A stretch of 64,000 nt of DNA from Pseudomonas fluorescens (GCF_902497785.1 NZ_CABVHK010000021.1:62001-126000); one strand, 5' to 3'; shown: positions 8,935-18,141, counted from the stretch's first letter. Numbers and translations: made by a program. The notes: generated by a model not told the origin, from the sequence alone.

Positions 8935-9061
8935 GGGGTCATCCTCGCTTTGATTTCGATGCCGAACGGGCCGGCGTAAGTGTTTTCCGATGATTCATTT
9001 CAACGCGACCAGACAAGCGTAGTCAGCCATGCCGGAAGCGGTGTAACCGTGTATCCGTGTT

Positions 9062-9928
9062 TCAACTGCTCATCCGCCCGAACCGGCCCGACTGAAAATC
9101 GGCAAAGGCCTGGTGGATTTCCTGCTCGCTGTTCATCACGAACGGACCGTGGCCGACGATGGGTTCGTCGATGGGTTCGCCGCTGAGTAGCAACACAACA
9201 GCGTCGTTGTTGGCTTCCAGACTGATCTGCTGGCCGTTACGTTCGAACAACGCCAATTGCCCTTCGCGCACCAGTTCCAGGCCGTTGACCTGAACCGTGC
9301 CACGCAACACTACCAACGCTGTGTTACGTCCTTCATGCAGATCGAGGGTCAGCAATTTGCCGCCGTTGAGGCGCAGGTCCCAGACGTCGACCGGGGTAAA
9401 TGTCCGCGCCGGGCCGCGGTGACCGTCGAACTCACCGGCGATCAAGCGCAGGCTGCCGGCCTTGTCCTTGAGCGGGATGCTCGGGATGTCGCCATCGACA
9501 ATCGTCTGGTAACCGGCAGTGGCCATTTTGTCCTTGGCCGGCAAGTTGACCCACAGCTGGACCATTTCCAGGGTGCCGCCGGTTTTGGCGAAACCGTCGG
9601 AGTGGAATTCCTCGTGGAGAATGCCCGACGCGGCGGTCATCCATTGCACATCACCCGGGCCGATCTTGCCGCCGCTGCCGGTGGAATCGCGGTGTTCCAG
9701 TTCACCCTTGTAGACGATGGTCACGGTTTCGAAACCGCGGTGTGGGTGCTGGCCGACGCCACGCCGCTCGGTGGTCGGGGTGAATTCGGCGGGACCGGCG
9801 TGATCCAGCAGCAGAAACGGGCTGATGTGTTTGCCCAGGTTGTCGTAGGAAAACAGCGTGCGAACCGGAAAACCGTCGCCGACCCAATGGGTCCGCGGGC
9901 TGGTGTAGATGCCGATGATGTTTTTCAT
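9062..9928 (-). CDS. Pirin family protein
   Basis: Bicupin pirin of 288 aa. The metal-binding N-terminal cupin is clear: HPHRGFETVTIVYKGELEHRDS supplies His and Glu ligands, and GDVQWMTAASGILHEE is the pirin signature. The C-terminal cupin is more degenerate, as usual. Bacterial pirins include quercetin 2,3-dioxygenases and redox-responsive regulators. Nothing here separates these. It is divergent from a LysR regulator across a gap of about 105 bp, so regulation by that LysR protein is likely. Confidence 0.9.
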   Translation of the reverse strand: MKNIIGIYTSPRTHWVGDGFPVRTLFSYDNLGKHISPFLLLDHAGPAEFTPTTERRGVGQHPHRGFETVTIVYKGELEHRDSTGSGGKIGPGDVQWMTAASGILHEEFHSDGFAKTGGTLEMVQLWVNLPAKDKMATAGYQTIVDGDIPSIPLKDKAGSLRLIAGEFDGHRGPARTFTPVDVWDLRLNGGKLLTLDLHEGRNTALVVLRGTVQVNGLELVREGQLALFERNGQQISLEANNDAVVLLLSGEPIDEPIVGHGPFVMNSEQEIHQAFADFQSGRFGRMSS

Positions 9929-10033
9929 GCTGCCTCCGAATTCTGTGGTTTGACGCGATGAACAAAGCTTAAAACCACCGCCTTTTTTGCACTAGACTGC
10001 AAAAATCACTCTTAGCGTTCTATTTGGAGAACG

Positions 10034-10942
10034 ATGGTGGAAGACCTCAACACCCTCTACTACTTCACTCAGGTGGTGGAACACGGTGGATTCGCCCCGG
10101 CCGGGCGGGCGCTGGACATGCCCAAGTCGAAGCTCAGCCGGCGCATCTCCGAGCTCGAAGAACGCCTCGGCGTGCGCTTGCTGCACCGCACCAGCCGGCA
10201 TTGTTCGCTGACCGAAATCGGCCAGGCTTACTACCAACGGTGCCTGGCCATGCGCGTGGAAGCGGAAAGCGCCGCCGAACTGATCGAGCGCAACCGCTCC
10301 GAACCCCAAGGCCTGGTGCGCATCAGCTGCCCGACCGCGCTGCTGAACTCGTGGGTCGGGCCGATGCTGACCCGCTACATGCTGAAATACCCGCTGGTTG
10401 AGTTGTTCATCGAAAGCACCAACCGCCGGGTCGACCTGATTCACGAGGGCTTCGACATCGCCCTGCGGGTGCGTTTTCCGCCGCTGGAAAACACCGACAT
10501 GGTGATGAAGGTGCTAGGCAACAGCACGCAATGCCTGGTGGGCAGCCCGGTGTTTGCCGAACGGCTGTCGTCGCCGGCCTCCCCGGCCGACCTCAGTGGT
10601 ATGCCCAGCGTGCATTGGGGCGCGGCGCAGCGTGAGTATCAGTGGGAGTTATTCGGCGCGGACGGCGCCAGCGCGCTGATCCGCCACGCACCGCGCATGG
10701 TCACCGATGACTTGCTGGCGTTGCGGCACGCGGTACTCGCGGGGATTGGCATTGCGCACTTGCCAGCGGTGGTCGTGCGCGACGACATCAGCGCCGGACG
10801 CCTGGTGGAGCTGGTGCCGGGCTGGGCGCCGAAGTGCGGGATCGTGCATGCGATCTTTCCGTCACGGCGTGGATTGCTGCCGTCGGTGCGGGCGCTGATT
10901 GACTTTCTGGGGGAGGAATTCAGTCACAGCGACATTGCTTGA
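10034..10942 (+). CDS. LysR-type transcriptional regulator
   Basis: 302-aa regulator. The N-terminal winged helix-turn-helix is typical (LNTLYYFTQVVEHGGFAPAG, then DMPKSKLSRRISELEERLG), followed by the effector-binding domain (GLVRISCPTALLNSWVGPML). It belongs to the subgroup with the LLHRTSRHCSLTEIG sequence after the HTH. It is divergently oriented to the pirin gene and probably regulates it and itself. Its stop codon lies inside the first copy of a 96-bp tandem repeat. Confidence 0.9.
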   Translation: MVEDLNTLYYFTQVVEHGGFAPAGRALDMPKSKLSRRISELEERLGVRLLHRTSRHCSLTEIGQAYYQRCLAMRVEAESAAELIERNRSEPQGLVRISCPTALLNSWVGPMLTRYMLKYPLVELFIESTNRRVDLIHEGFDIALRVRFPPLENTDMVMKVLGNSTQCLVGSPVFAERLSSPASPADLSGMPSVHWGAAQREYQWELFGADGASALIRHAPRMVTDDLLALRHAVLAGIGIAHLPAVVVRDDISAGRLVELVPGWAPKCGIVHAIFPSRRGLLPSVRALIDFLGEEFSHSDIA

Positions 10943-11128
10943 TTTTGGAGGTTGGGTGACAGACTTCACACCGCGTCGCGGCTTTCGCGAGCAGGCTCGC
11001 TCCCACAGGGGAACGCGTTCCAACTGGGGATCGCTTGATTGTTGAGGTTGGGTGACAGACTTCACACCGAGTCGCGGCTTTCGCGAGCAGGCTCGCTCCC
11101 ACAGGGGAACGCGTTCCAACTGTGGGAG
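10937..11128. repeat. Two tandem 96-bp repeats, each carrying a REP unit
   Basis: Copy 1 spans 10937-11032 and copy 2 spans 11033-11128. They are nearly identical: both hold GGTTGGGTGACAGACTTCAC, a REP core and GGGGAACGCGTTCCAACT. Copy 1 includes the LysR stop codon. An inverted REP (GTGGGAGCGAGCCTGCTCGC) follows at about 11120-11142. No gene lies in this gap. Confidence 0.85.
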
Positions 11129-11174
11129 CGAGCCTGCTCGCGAATGCGTCAGACCAGGCGCCGTCACTTCGGGA

Positions 11175-14100
11175 CTAGCCTTGCGCCAGTCGTTGATCCA
11201 GGCGTGTCATGGCCTGCTGCAACTGATCGACCGCTTCGTCGATCAGCGCACCACGGCCATCACCGCAGGCGCGTTCCAGCACCTCGCAGCATTCGATCAG
11301 GCTGATCGCCCGCACCATCAGCGCCCCGCCCTTGATACGGTGCGCCAGCCTGCGCAGTACCTGCCTATCGTCGCTGGCATGCGCCTTGAGCAGTTCATCG
11401 CGATCGGTGCGATTGGTCGTGAGCAGGTCGCGCAACAACTGCGTGATCAGTTCACGGTCGTCGCCGACGTATTGCTCCAGCCCACTCAAGTCAATCTCGG
11501 AAAATGAAGGTGCATCGATAACCGGCGACGCACCATCGGGAAATCGATCGGCCAGCCAGGCACTGAGGTCCGCCAGGCGGATCGGTTTGAACAGGCAGTC
11601 GTCCATGCCCGCCTCAAGGCAACGGGCCTTCTCGTCAGGCTGCGCATTGGCGGTAAACCCCAGAATCAGCGTTGGTGGCAAGCCCTGCAGATGCTCCTCA
11701 TCGCGTATCGCACCCGTTAATTCATAGCCGTCGAGCACCGGCATGTTGCAATCGGTGATGACAACATCGAATTCGTTTTTGCGCCACGCCTCCAGACCTC
11801 GCCTCCCCTCTTCCGCGACGATAACGCTGTGCCCCAGATAGCCCAACTGACGAGACATCAACAGCCGATTGGCCGGGTAATCGTCGACCACCAGAATCTT
11901 CAGCGGCCGGGTCGGCGCCGGCGTTTCGTTGTCGGCCAGATCGCTGCCGGCCAACGCTTGCAACACCGGCACATCAAGCCTGACATTGATCCGCGTGCCA
12001 CGCCCCAGAGCGCTGTCGAGCCGTAATTGGCCGCCCATCATTTCGCACAGTGTGCGGCTGATCACCAGCCCCAGCCCGGAACCATTGCGACCCGATTGCT
12101 GGCCGTTTTCGGCTTGCACGAACGGACTGAACAGGCGCTTCTGGTCGAACGCACTGATCCCGACGCCGGTGTCTTCGATAAGGACGGTGACCGCTAGCCG
12201 CCCGCAAAGATCAGGCTCAACCACCAATGTCAGGCTCACGCTGCCCTCGCGGGTGAATTTGATCGCGTTGCTCAGCAGATTGGACAGCACCTGCTTGAAA
12301 CGCGTGGGGTCGATCATCACATCGCAGTCGCTGCGATCGTCCAGTTTGACGCGCCACTCAAGTTTTTTCTGCCGTGCCAGACCTTCGAACACACGGCACA
12401 CCGACTCGACCAGCGACCGCAGGTTGGCGCGCTCCGGCGTCAGGGACAAATGCCCGGACTCAATGCGCGCGATGTCCAGAATGTCGCCAATCAACGCGAG
12501 CAATTGTTGCCCGGCATTCGAAGCCACCTCGATGGCAGATCGGTCGGTGAAGCCTTCGTCCGCCCGTTTCAGCGCCAGTTCAAGCATCCCGAGCAGCGCA
12601 TTCATCGGCGTGCGGATTTCATGGCTCATGGTTGCCAGGAACGTGGTTTTCGCACGGTTGGCCTCATCGGCGGCGTCCTTGGCATCCTGCAATTGCGCAA
12701 GCAGTTGCTGACGCAGGCGGATCTGTCGACGCTGCCAGGCGATCCAGGCGAGCGCCAGCACCAGCAAGGCACCCGCAGCGGCAAAGGCCTGGAGAATGTC
12801 CCGCCGGTGGCCCAGCCAGAAGCTTGGCTCGACCATCAAGTCATTGCGCCAGAAGGCAGTCATTTCATCGATTTCTTCGGGGGAAATGCTCAGCAACGCC
12901 TTGTCCAGAATCGAATGCAACACCACCGCGTCACGCGCAGTTGCCAGGGTGCTGCGGGCAGGGTCGGTGCCGACGGTGCTGGTCACTTGCAACCGGTCCC
13001 GGTACTGGCGGGAAATCATGACCCGCGCCCCGATCAGCGAGTTGATGCCGCCGTCGGCCCTGCCCTCGGCAACCATTTCCATGGCTTGCGCCGTCAACGG
13101 CGCATCGATCAGCTCAATCTGCGGGTAGTGCTGGCGAATGAATTCGCCGGCACTGTTGCCCTGGGTAATCGCGAGTGTTTTACCGGCCATCTCGTCCAGG
13201 GTCTTGGGGCTGTCGGATGCAATGCGCGTCACCAGCACATTCGGGCTGGTGAGAAACGGCCGGGTAAAGCGCAATTCGGCTTCACGCTCGATGCTGGGGC
13301 TTATCCCGGCGACCAGGTCGACGTGGCCGGCTCTGATCCAGCCGAGCAGTTCCGCCACCGACCGGGTCGGTTGAATGTCGAATTTCAAGCCTGTGCGCAG
13401 GCTGATTTTGCCCAGCACATCGATACTGATGCCGCGGTACTTGCCCTCACTGTCAACGAAGGAAATCGGCATGAGGTGTTGATTGATCGCCACTCGCAGG
13501 CGCGGATGATCCTCGATCCAGCGTTGCTCGATCACGCTGAAATGCGGTGCCTGAGTGCCGGCGATCGACGTCCCGCTGCCGCCCCATCGGCGCAGGATGT
13601 TCATTCGCTCATTGGTCGGAATCGCCGCCAGCGCGCGGTTGACGATGCGTTGCAGCTGCAGGTTGTCGCGGCTCATCGCAAACGCGAACACCCCGGATTC
13701 CATCGGCGAAAAATCCGCGAGCTGAACGTTGTTGAGGTAGTTTTTGCTGATCAGGTAATTGGCGCTGATGGCGTCGCCCAGGTAAGCGTCTGCCTGGCCG
13801 AACGCAACGGCGCCCACGGCCCCCAGCGTCGAGGGAAACAGCTCGACATCCGCCTTGGCGTAAAACGCCCGCACCTGCTGCTCGGGCAGGTAGTGATAAA
13901 GCATTGCCAGCCGTTTACCTGCCAGTTCGGGGTCCAGTGGCGCAGACGCATCCGTGCGGGTCAGCACCACCGGTTGGTCGTCCGCGTAGGCAGTGGACAT
14001 GCGCAACTGTGGATCTTCGGTCTCGTAACGATTGGCGGTGCCGAGCAAATCAGCCTTGCCGTCCTTGATCGCCCGCACAGCATCGCCTCGCGATGCATAG

Positions 14101-14411
14101 CGCTGAACCTCGATCTCAACGTGCAACAGCTGTTTGAGCAGCCCGGCGTAGTCGGCCGTCAAACCCTCGTAATCGTCGTCGTTGGTGGTGATGTCGAAGG
14201 GCGGATAATCCGGCTTCGAAACGGCCAGCACCAGCCGACCCTTTTGACGCAGCACCCGCGAATCGGCATCCGACAGTTTGACGTCGTAGCCATCGACGCT
14301 GGAGCGTCCAAGCAGTTTCAGGGTCTGGGGTTGTGCACCGGCGCTGGTTATCCACAGGCAAGCCAGCAGCACAAGGCAGGTGAGGCAACGCAATCGGTGC
14401 GAAATCATCAT
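11175..14411 (-). CDS. BvgS-like hybrid sensor histidine kinase with two periplasmic SBP domains
   Basis: 1078-aa unorthodox sensor. Order: signal peptide (1-26), two bacterial periplasmic-binding (SBP_bac_3, Venus flytrap) domains at about 55-275 and 290-510, a membrane helix at about 539-560, HisKA with phospho-His H597 (ATMSHEIRTPMNAL), HATPase_c with GSGLGLVISR, a receiver domain with phospho-Asp D887 (VVITDCNMPVLDG), and a C-terminal HPt domain with H1024 (LAHRIKGGAL). All phosphorelay residues are present. Unlike classic BvgS I see no PAS domain between membrane helix and kinase. The stop of the response-regulator gene directly precedes its ATG, so the two form an operon. The ligand is unknown. 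Confidence 0.92.
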   Translation of the reverse strand: MMISHRLRCLTCLVLLACLWITSAGAQPQTLKLLGRSSVDGYDVKLSDADSRVLRQKGRLVLAVSKPDYPPFDITTNDDDYEGLTADYAGLLKQLLHVEIEVQRYASRGDAVRAIKDGKADLLGTANRYETEDPQLRMSTAYADDQPVVLTRTDASAPLDPELAGKRLAMLYHYLPEQQVRAFYAKADVELFPSTLGAVGAVAFGQADAYLGDAISANYLISKNYLNNVQLADFSPMESGVFAFAMSRDNLQLQRIVNRALAAIPTNERMNILRRWGGSGTSIAGTQAPHFSVIEQRWIEDHPRLRVAINQHLMPISFVDSEGKYRGISIDVLGKISLRTGLKFDIQPTRSVAELLGWIRAGHVDLVAGISPSIEREAELRFTRPFLTSPNVLVTRIASDSPKTLDEMAGKTLAITQGNSAGEFIRQHYPQIELIDAPLTAQAMEMVAEGRADGGINSLIGARVMISRQYRDRLQVTSTVGTDPARSTLATARDAVVLHSILDKALLSISPEEIDEMTAFWRNDLMVEPSFWLGHRRDILQAFAAAGALLVLALAWIAWQRRQIRLRQQLLAQLQDAKDAADEANRAKTTFLATMSHEIRTPMNALLGMLELALKRADEGFTDRSAIEVASNAGQQLLALIGDILDIARIESGHLSLTPERANLRSLVESVCRVFEGLARQKKLEWRVKLDDRSDCDVMIDPTRFKQVLSNLLSNAIKFTREGSVSLTLVVEPDLCGRLAVTVLIEDTGVGISAFDQKRLFSPFVQAENGQQSGRNGSGLGLVISRTLCEMMGGQLRLDSALGRGTRINVRLDVPVLQALAGSDLADNETPAPTRPLKILVVDDYPANRLLMSRQLGYLGHSVIVAEEGRRGLEAWRKNEFDVVITDCNMPVLDGYELTGAIRDEEHLQGLPPTLILGFTANAQPDEKARCLEAGMDDCLFKPIRLADLSAWLADRFPDGASPVIDAPSFSEIDLSGLEQYVGDDRELITQLLRDLLTTNRTDRDELLKAHASDDRQVLRRLAHRIKGGALMVRAISLIECCEVLERACGDGRGALIDEAVDQLQQAMTRLDQRLAQG

Positions 14412-15044
14412 TCAGATCAGATTATTGCGTTTGGCAAAATCGCGCAGATGCACCGGGGAGCCGATCTGGAGTTTGTCGGTCAATCGGGTCTTGTAGGTAC
14501 TGACCGTCTTGTGGCTCAGGTGCATTATTTCGGCAATGGCCTTGTTGCTCATACCGTTGGCCAGGTAGCAGCAAATCGTCAGTTCACGATTGGACAGTTT
14601 TTCAATCAGCTGCGCGTCACTGCGCTGCACAAGGCTGAGTGAGACCGAGCTCGTCTCGAGCTTTTCAAAATAGCTGTAACCCGCCTTGACTGCATCGATG
14701 GCCTTGCGGAGGTGCTCCAGATCGTTGGTTTTTGAAACAAAAGCCGCAGCGCCCGCACGCATGCAACGATCCTGATAAAACATCCCGTTCAGTGAAGTGA
14801 ACACCACGACCTGGCATCGGATGCCGCTGCTTCGAATGTGCTCCAGCACACCCAGGCCATCCAGTCCGGGCAAGTTCAGATCCAGCACCAGCGTGCCAGG
14901 TTGGTGCTCGCGAAGCATCGACATCACCGCGTTACCGTTGGATACCTCGCTCACCCGATATCCCGCCTGGGCAAGCAACATCCTCACCGCCGTGCGAACC
15001 ACGGGATGATCATCCGCGATCCCCGCTCTTAGCGCTGGCTTCAT
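14412..15044 (-). CDS. NarL/LuxR-family (BvgA-like) response regulator
   Basis: Cytoplasmic DNA-binding output of the adjacent phosphorelay. The receiver domain has the acidic pair (GIADDHPVV) and phospho-Asp D55 (TLVLDLNLPGLDG), with the Thr and Lys switch residues in VVVFTSLNG and FVSKTND. The C-terminal LuxR HTH reads LSNRELTICCYLANGMSNKAIAE, then HKTVSTYKTRL. I place the start at 15044 (MKPALRAG) rather than 15080 because a good AGGAG site lies just upstream, giving 210 aa. It is transcribed before the hybrid kinase with no intergenic space. Confidence 0.92.
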   Translation of the reverse strand: MKPALRAGIADDHPVVRTAVRMLLAQAGYRVSEVSNGNAVMSMLREHQPGTLVLDLNLPGLDGLGVLEHIRSSGIRCQVVVFTSLNGMFYQDRCMRAGAAAFVSKTNDLEHLRKAIDAVKAGYSYFEKLETSSVSLSLVQRSDAQLIEKLSNRELTICCYLANGMSNKAIAEIMHLSHKTVSTYKTRLTDKLQIGSPVHLRDFAKRNNLI

Positions 15045-15152
15045 GGCAACTCCTGTGCGTAGGGCACGACAATCGGGCATTCAATGCCCATGGGCCAGAC
15101 CCGGTTTAACGCAGGGCTGCGCAACGACTTTTGCATGAAAATCCGGGCTCGA

Positions 15153-15590
15153 CTACCTGACAGAAATGACAGTGCCGACGAACGGTAACCGTGGATCAAC
15201 GGTCGTCATCAACCGTTGAATACTTATCAGATCAGGCAACGCCGCATCGCTCAGCCGAATCTTCTGCGACCCGCCGAACGGGATCGGCGGCGATTGTGCG
15301 CCTGCATAAATCAATGCATGGCGCACCTGCGGGTGATCGAGGAAGTAGTCGTTCAGGTCCAGCGCCTCGCCCGCCAGCGCCGCATTGATCACCACCAGAT
15401 CGAAAGGCACATCGCCGTATTCGATCAGCGTCAGCAGTTCTTCAAGGTTTTGCGCGGGCGCCACCCGGTAGTAGCCGAGTTGGTTGAACAGGCGCTCCAT
15501 TCGCAGCCGCTGAAAATGCTGCTTGTCGGCAATCAGAATACGCAACGCTTTGTTTAGCAACGGGAGCCCCTTGGCGGGTTTCAAGTTCAT
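15153..15590 (-). CDS. Degenerate receiver-domain protein (no output domain)
   Basis: 145-aa single-domain protein with a CheY-like start (ALRILIADKQHFQRLRMERLF) but lacking the usual phospho-acceptor. Where a receiver has its Asp after beta-3, this one reads FDLVVINAALAGEALD, so Asn replaces Asp. The first acidic pair is also reduced (AD followed by K). No DNA-binding domain follows. It lies just upstream of, and on the same strand as, the BvgA/BvgS-like genes (gap about 110 bp). It may act as an unphosphorylated decoy or partner of that system, which is inference from position and sequence. Confidence 0.6.
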   Translation of the reverse strand: MNLKPAKGLPLLNKALRILIADKQHFQRLRMERLFNQLGYYRVAPAQNLEELLTLIEYGDVPFDLVVINAALAGEALDLNDYFLDHPQVRHALIYAGAQSPPIPFGGSQKIRLSDAALPDLISIQRLMTTVDPRLPFVGTVISVR

Positions 15591-15700
15591 GAGGCCCCAA
15601 GGCTACGGAAGAGCCCTCAAGCTTTCTGTAGGACTATTCCGAAAATCCAGGCATCTCGTCCGTCAATGAACGGAGATTCACCGCGTGAAACCGATCCCCG

Positions 15701-15750
15701 GTAGGAGCCGCCGAAGGCTGCGATCTTTTGATCTTTTGATCTTTTGATGG
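15701..15750. repeat. Single REP unit with GATCTTTT triplication
   Basis: A REP sequence starting GTAGGAGCCGCCGAAGGCTG runs into three copies of GATCTTTT, a short tandem expansion at the end of the REP. The 15591-15936 gap holds only this, a REPIN and no gene. Confidence 0.7.
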
Positions 15751-15820
15751 GTGCGGGGGAATTGCGGGGTTCTTCAGCAAGGGTTCAGAATTCAAGATGT
15801 GTGGTGCTTTTGAAGGCCCA

Positions 15821-15913
15821 ATCGCGAGCAAGCTCGCTCCCACATTTGATCTCTGTTTTACACAAAACTTGTGTTCCCTGAAGATCTACTGTGGGAGCGA
15901 GCTTGCTCGCGAT
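15821..15913. repeat. REPIN downstream of pvdA
   Basis: Inverted REP pair (ATCGCGAGCAAGCTCGCTCC facing GGGAGCGAGCTTGCTCGCGA), about 93 bp long. It sits 24 bp after the pvdA stop and may serve as a transcript 3' end stabiliser. Confidence 0.85.
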
Positions 15914-15936
15914 GACGGCATAAGGCGCAACAAATG

Positions 15937-17274
15937 TTAACTGGCTGTCGCGAGCAACACATCCACCACCGACCGCCCCTGCCCCCGCTGCTTGCCATGC
16001 TCATACAAAGAGCCGGCAATCTCATCTGCACGAATCGGCAGGATCGAGAGCAAGGTGTCGCTCAAGCCGTGGCTCGCCTGGCAGAACCCCTGCATGTAAA
16101 TGCCGGCCTTGCAGCGTTCGTCGGTGACCAGTTTGTAGTTGCGATCCACCTCGAAATCCCCCAGGTACTGCTCCAGCGGCGCCAATAATTTGCGGTGCAT
16201 CTGACGCTCGTAACCGGTGGCCAACACCACCGCATCGTAGTGCCGAACCGTGACTTCGCCGGTTGCGTTGTTGCGCACCGCCAGTTCGATGCCGCGCTCG
16301 GTGGCGGTGGCTTTCTCGACAGTGGTCAGGGTGCGGAAAACATGACGGGCGATGCCCGAGACTTTCTGGCGATAGAAGATCCCGTAGATGCGTTCGATCA
16401 GGTCGATGTCCACCACTGAATAGTTGGTGTTGTGGTACTCGTTGACCAGCCGCTCGCGCTCGCTGCTCGCCTGCTGGAACACCAGGTCGGTGAACTGCGG
16501 CGAGAACACTTCGTTGACGAACGGACTGTCATCCGCCGGCTTCAATGCCGAACCACGCAGGATCATGTCCACCTGCACCGACGGGAAGCTGTCGTTCAAA
16601 TCGATGAAGGCCTCAGCCGCGCTCTGCCCGCCGCCAATGATCGCAATGTTCATCGGCTGATTATTCACACAAGGTTGCCTGGCCATCTGCGCCAGGTACT
16701 GCGAGTGATGAAACACCCGGCCGTCATCCTTTAGCGCCTTGAACGCTTCCGGAATACGCGGCGTACCACCGGCGCTGACCACCACCGAACGGGCGGTGCG
16801 CACATGTTGCTGGCCGTGGGTATCGCGGGAGATCACGCGCAGCGCTTCGACCTGCTGGTTGTGCAGCACCGGCTCGATGGTCAGCACTTCTTCGCCGTAG
16901 CGGCTCTGTGCGGCGAATTGCCCGGCGACCCAGCACAGGTAGTCGTTGTACTCCATGCGGCACGGATAGAAAGTGCCGAGGTTGATGAAGTCCACCAGAC
17001 GCCCGTGATGCTTGAGGTAGTTGACGAAGGAATACGGGCTGGTCGGGTTGCGCAGGGTCACCAGGTCTTTGAGGAAGGAAATCTGCAATTCACTCTGGGT
17101 CACCAGCGTGTTGCCGTGCCAGCGATAGTCCGCCTGCTTGTCGAGAAACAGAACATCCAGCTCGCCCTGGCTCGGCCCGCGTTCTTGCAGGGCGATGGCC
17201 AGCGCGAGGTTCGAAGGGCCGAAACCGACGCCGATCAGATCGTGAACGATGGGCGATGCAATTGCCTGTGTCAT
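15937..17274 (-). CDS. pvdA: L-ornithine N5-monooxygenase PvdA
   Basis: FAD- and NADPH-dependent enzyme making N5-hydroxyornithine, the hydroxamate precursor of pyoverdine. The 445 residues match the family length. The FAD site GVGFGPSNLALAIAL is at about 15-29, the NADPH site is IAIIGGGQSAAEAF, and the C-terminal ATGYERQ and LSDTLLSILPIRADEIAGSL are typical of PvdA/SidA enzymes. An AGAGGAC ribosome site precedes the ATG. A perfect iron-starvation box lies about 80 bp upstream, so PvdS control is expected. No pvdF (formyltransferase) gene is in the window, which fits a cyclic or otherwise non-formylated hydroxyornithine. Confidence 0.96.
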   Translation of the reverse strand: MTQAIASPIVHDLIGVGFGPSNLALAIALQERGPSQGELDVLFLDKQADYRWHGNTLVTQSELQISFLKDLVTLRNPTSPYSFVNYLKHHGRLVDFINLGTFYPCRMEYNDYLCWVAGQFAAQSRYGEEVLTIEPVLHNQQVEALRVISRDTHGQQHVRTARSVVVSAGGTPRIPEAFKALKDDGRVFHHSQYLAQMARQPCVNNQPMNIAIIGGGQSAAEAFIDLNDSFPSVQVDMILRGSALKPADDSPFVNEVFSPQFTDLVFQQASSERERLVNEYHNTNYSVVDIDLIERIYGIFYRQKVSGIARHVFRTLTTVEKATATERGIELAVRNNATGEVTVRHYDAVVLATGYERQMHRKLLAPLEQYLGDFEVDRNYKLVTDERCKAGIYMQGFCQASHGLSDTLLSILPIRADEIAGSLYEHGKQRGQGRSVVDVLLATAS

Positions 17275-17356
17275 TTCCAGTGTCCTCTGGATGAACCCCT
17301 CAACCGTGGGGAGTTAGCCTAAGTGACCTGGCCAGCAGGTCGTCTGTTGATAGGGA

Positions 17357-17380
17357 ACGAGGACAATGAAATAAAATTTA
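17357..17380 (-). promoter_or_regulatory. Iron-starvation (PvdS) box of pvdA
   Basis: On the minus strand the site reads TAAAT, then 16 bases, then CGT, exactly the PvdS-dependent promoter consensus. It lies upstream of pvdA and downstream of fpvI. Confidence 0.88.
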
Positions 17381-17403
17381 ACAACAACAGCCCGATGGCG
17401 GGA

Positions 17404-17886
17404 TCAATGCGCATCCCACTGGCGCATCTTCACCCGGCAGTGCTTCATCGCATTGACGATGTGCTTCTCCACCAGCGCCCGGGAAATCCCCAGCCGCTCG
17501 GCGATCTGCGGATGTGACAGGCCATCGATTTTGCGCAACAGAAAACTTTCGCGGCACAGCCGTGGCAATTCCGCCAGCGCACGCTGGAGCATTTCCAGGC
17601 GCTGACCGTGATCCAGAGAGTGGTGAGGCGAGGGGGTGAAGTAGCGCTCTTCGTTGTCGAGGACATCCAGCGACTCGACCTGACGCAGGGCATTGCGCCG
17701 ATGGTCGTCGATCACCAGATTCAGCGCGGTGCGATACAGGAAAGCCCGCGGCTGCTCGATCGGCGTGCTGCTGGAGCGCTCCAGAACCCGCAGATAAGCG
17801 TCATGCACCACATCTTCGGCCACCTGACGGTTGCCCAGCTTGGCGTTGAGGAAACACACCAGCTCGCGATAGTAGTTTTCCAACAT
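17404..17886 (-). CDS. fpvI: ECF sigma factor FpvI
   Basis: 160-aa ECF sigma factor, expected to drive expression of the pyoverdine receptor gene fpvA. Region 2 is visible (LVCFLNAKLGNRQVAEDVVHDAYLRVLERS) and region 4 too (LPRLCRESFLLRKIDGLSHPQIAERLGISRALVEKHI). Identification as FpvI rather than PvdS rests on position: it lies directly upstream of pvdA and divergent from pvdRT-opmQ, as in P. aeruginosa. The usual neighbour, the anti-sigma gene fpvR between fpvI and pvdR, is absent here. A Fur-like site lies in the promoter. Confidence 0.85.
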   Translation of the reverse strand: MLENYYRELVCFLNAKLGNRQVAEDVVHDAYLRVLERSSSTPIEQPRAFLYRTALNLVIDDHRRNALRQVESLDVLDNEERYFTPSPHHSLDHGQRLEMLQRALAELPRLCRESFLLRKIDGLSHPQIAERLGISRALVEKHIVNAMKHCRVKMRQWDAH

Positions 17887-17950
17887 GACTCCCGGTCGGC
17901 GACTGCCGAAATGGGCAGTGGCACGATAGTGGCAATTCGAGGTGCGTAAT

Positions 17951-17965
17951 TTATAGTAATTCTCA
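17951..17965 (-). promoter_or_regulatory. Candidate Fur box of fpvI
   Basis: On the minus strand TGAGAATTACTATAA matches the 7-1-7 Fur consensus TGATAATNATTATCA at 11 of 14 defined positions. It lies about 65 bp before the fpvI start. Confidence 0.55.
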
Positions 17966-17997
17966 TATAGATTTAAAGTATTCCTTTATCTTTCCGG

Positions 17998-18092
17998 TAG
18001 GAGCTGCCGAAGGCTGCGATCTCTTGACCTTCGATGGAGGTGATCGCGCCAACCATCAAGATCACAAGATCGCAGCCTTCGGCAGCTCCTAC
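17998..18092. repeat. REPIN between fpvI and pvdR
   Basis: Inverted REP pair (GTAGGAGCTGCCGAAGGCTG facing its complement) in the divergent gap. It ends 26 bp before the iron-starvation box of pvdR, so it separates the two promoters. Confidence 0.85.
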
Positions 18093-18117
18093 GGGTGTTA
18101 CGCCATGTGTCTGCACC

Positions 18118-18141
18118 TAAATTCCCTGCGGCTTTCCTCGT
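18118..18141 (+). promoter_or_regulatory. Iron-starvation (PvdS) box of pvdRT-opmQ
   Basis: Exact TAAAT-N16-CGT match, 61 bp before the pvdR start. Confidence 0.88.
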
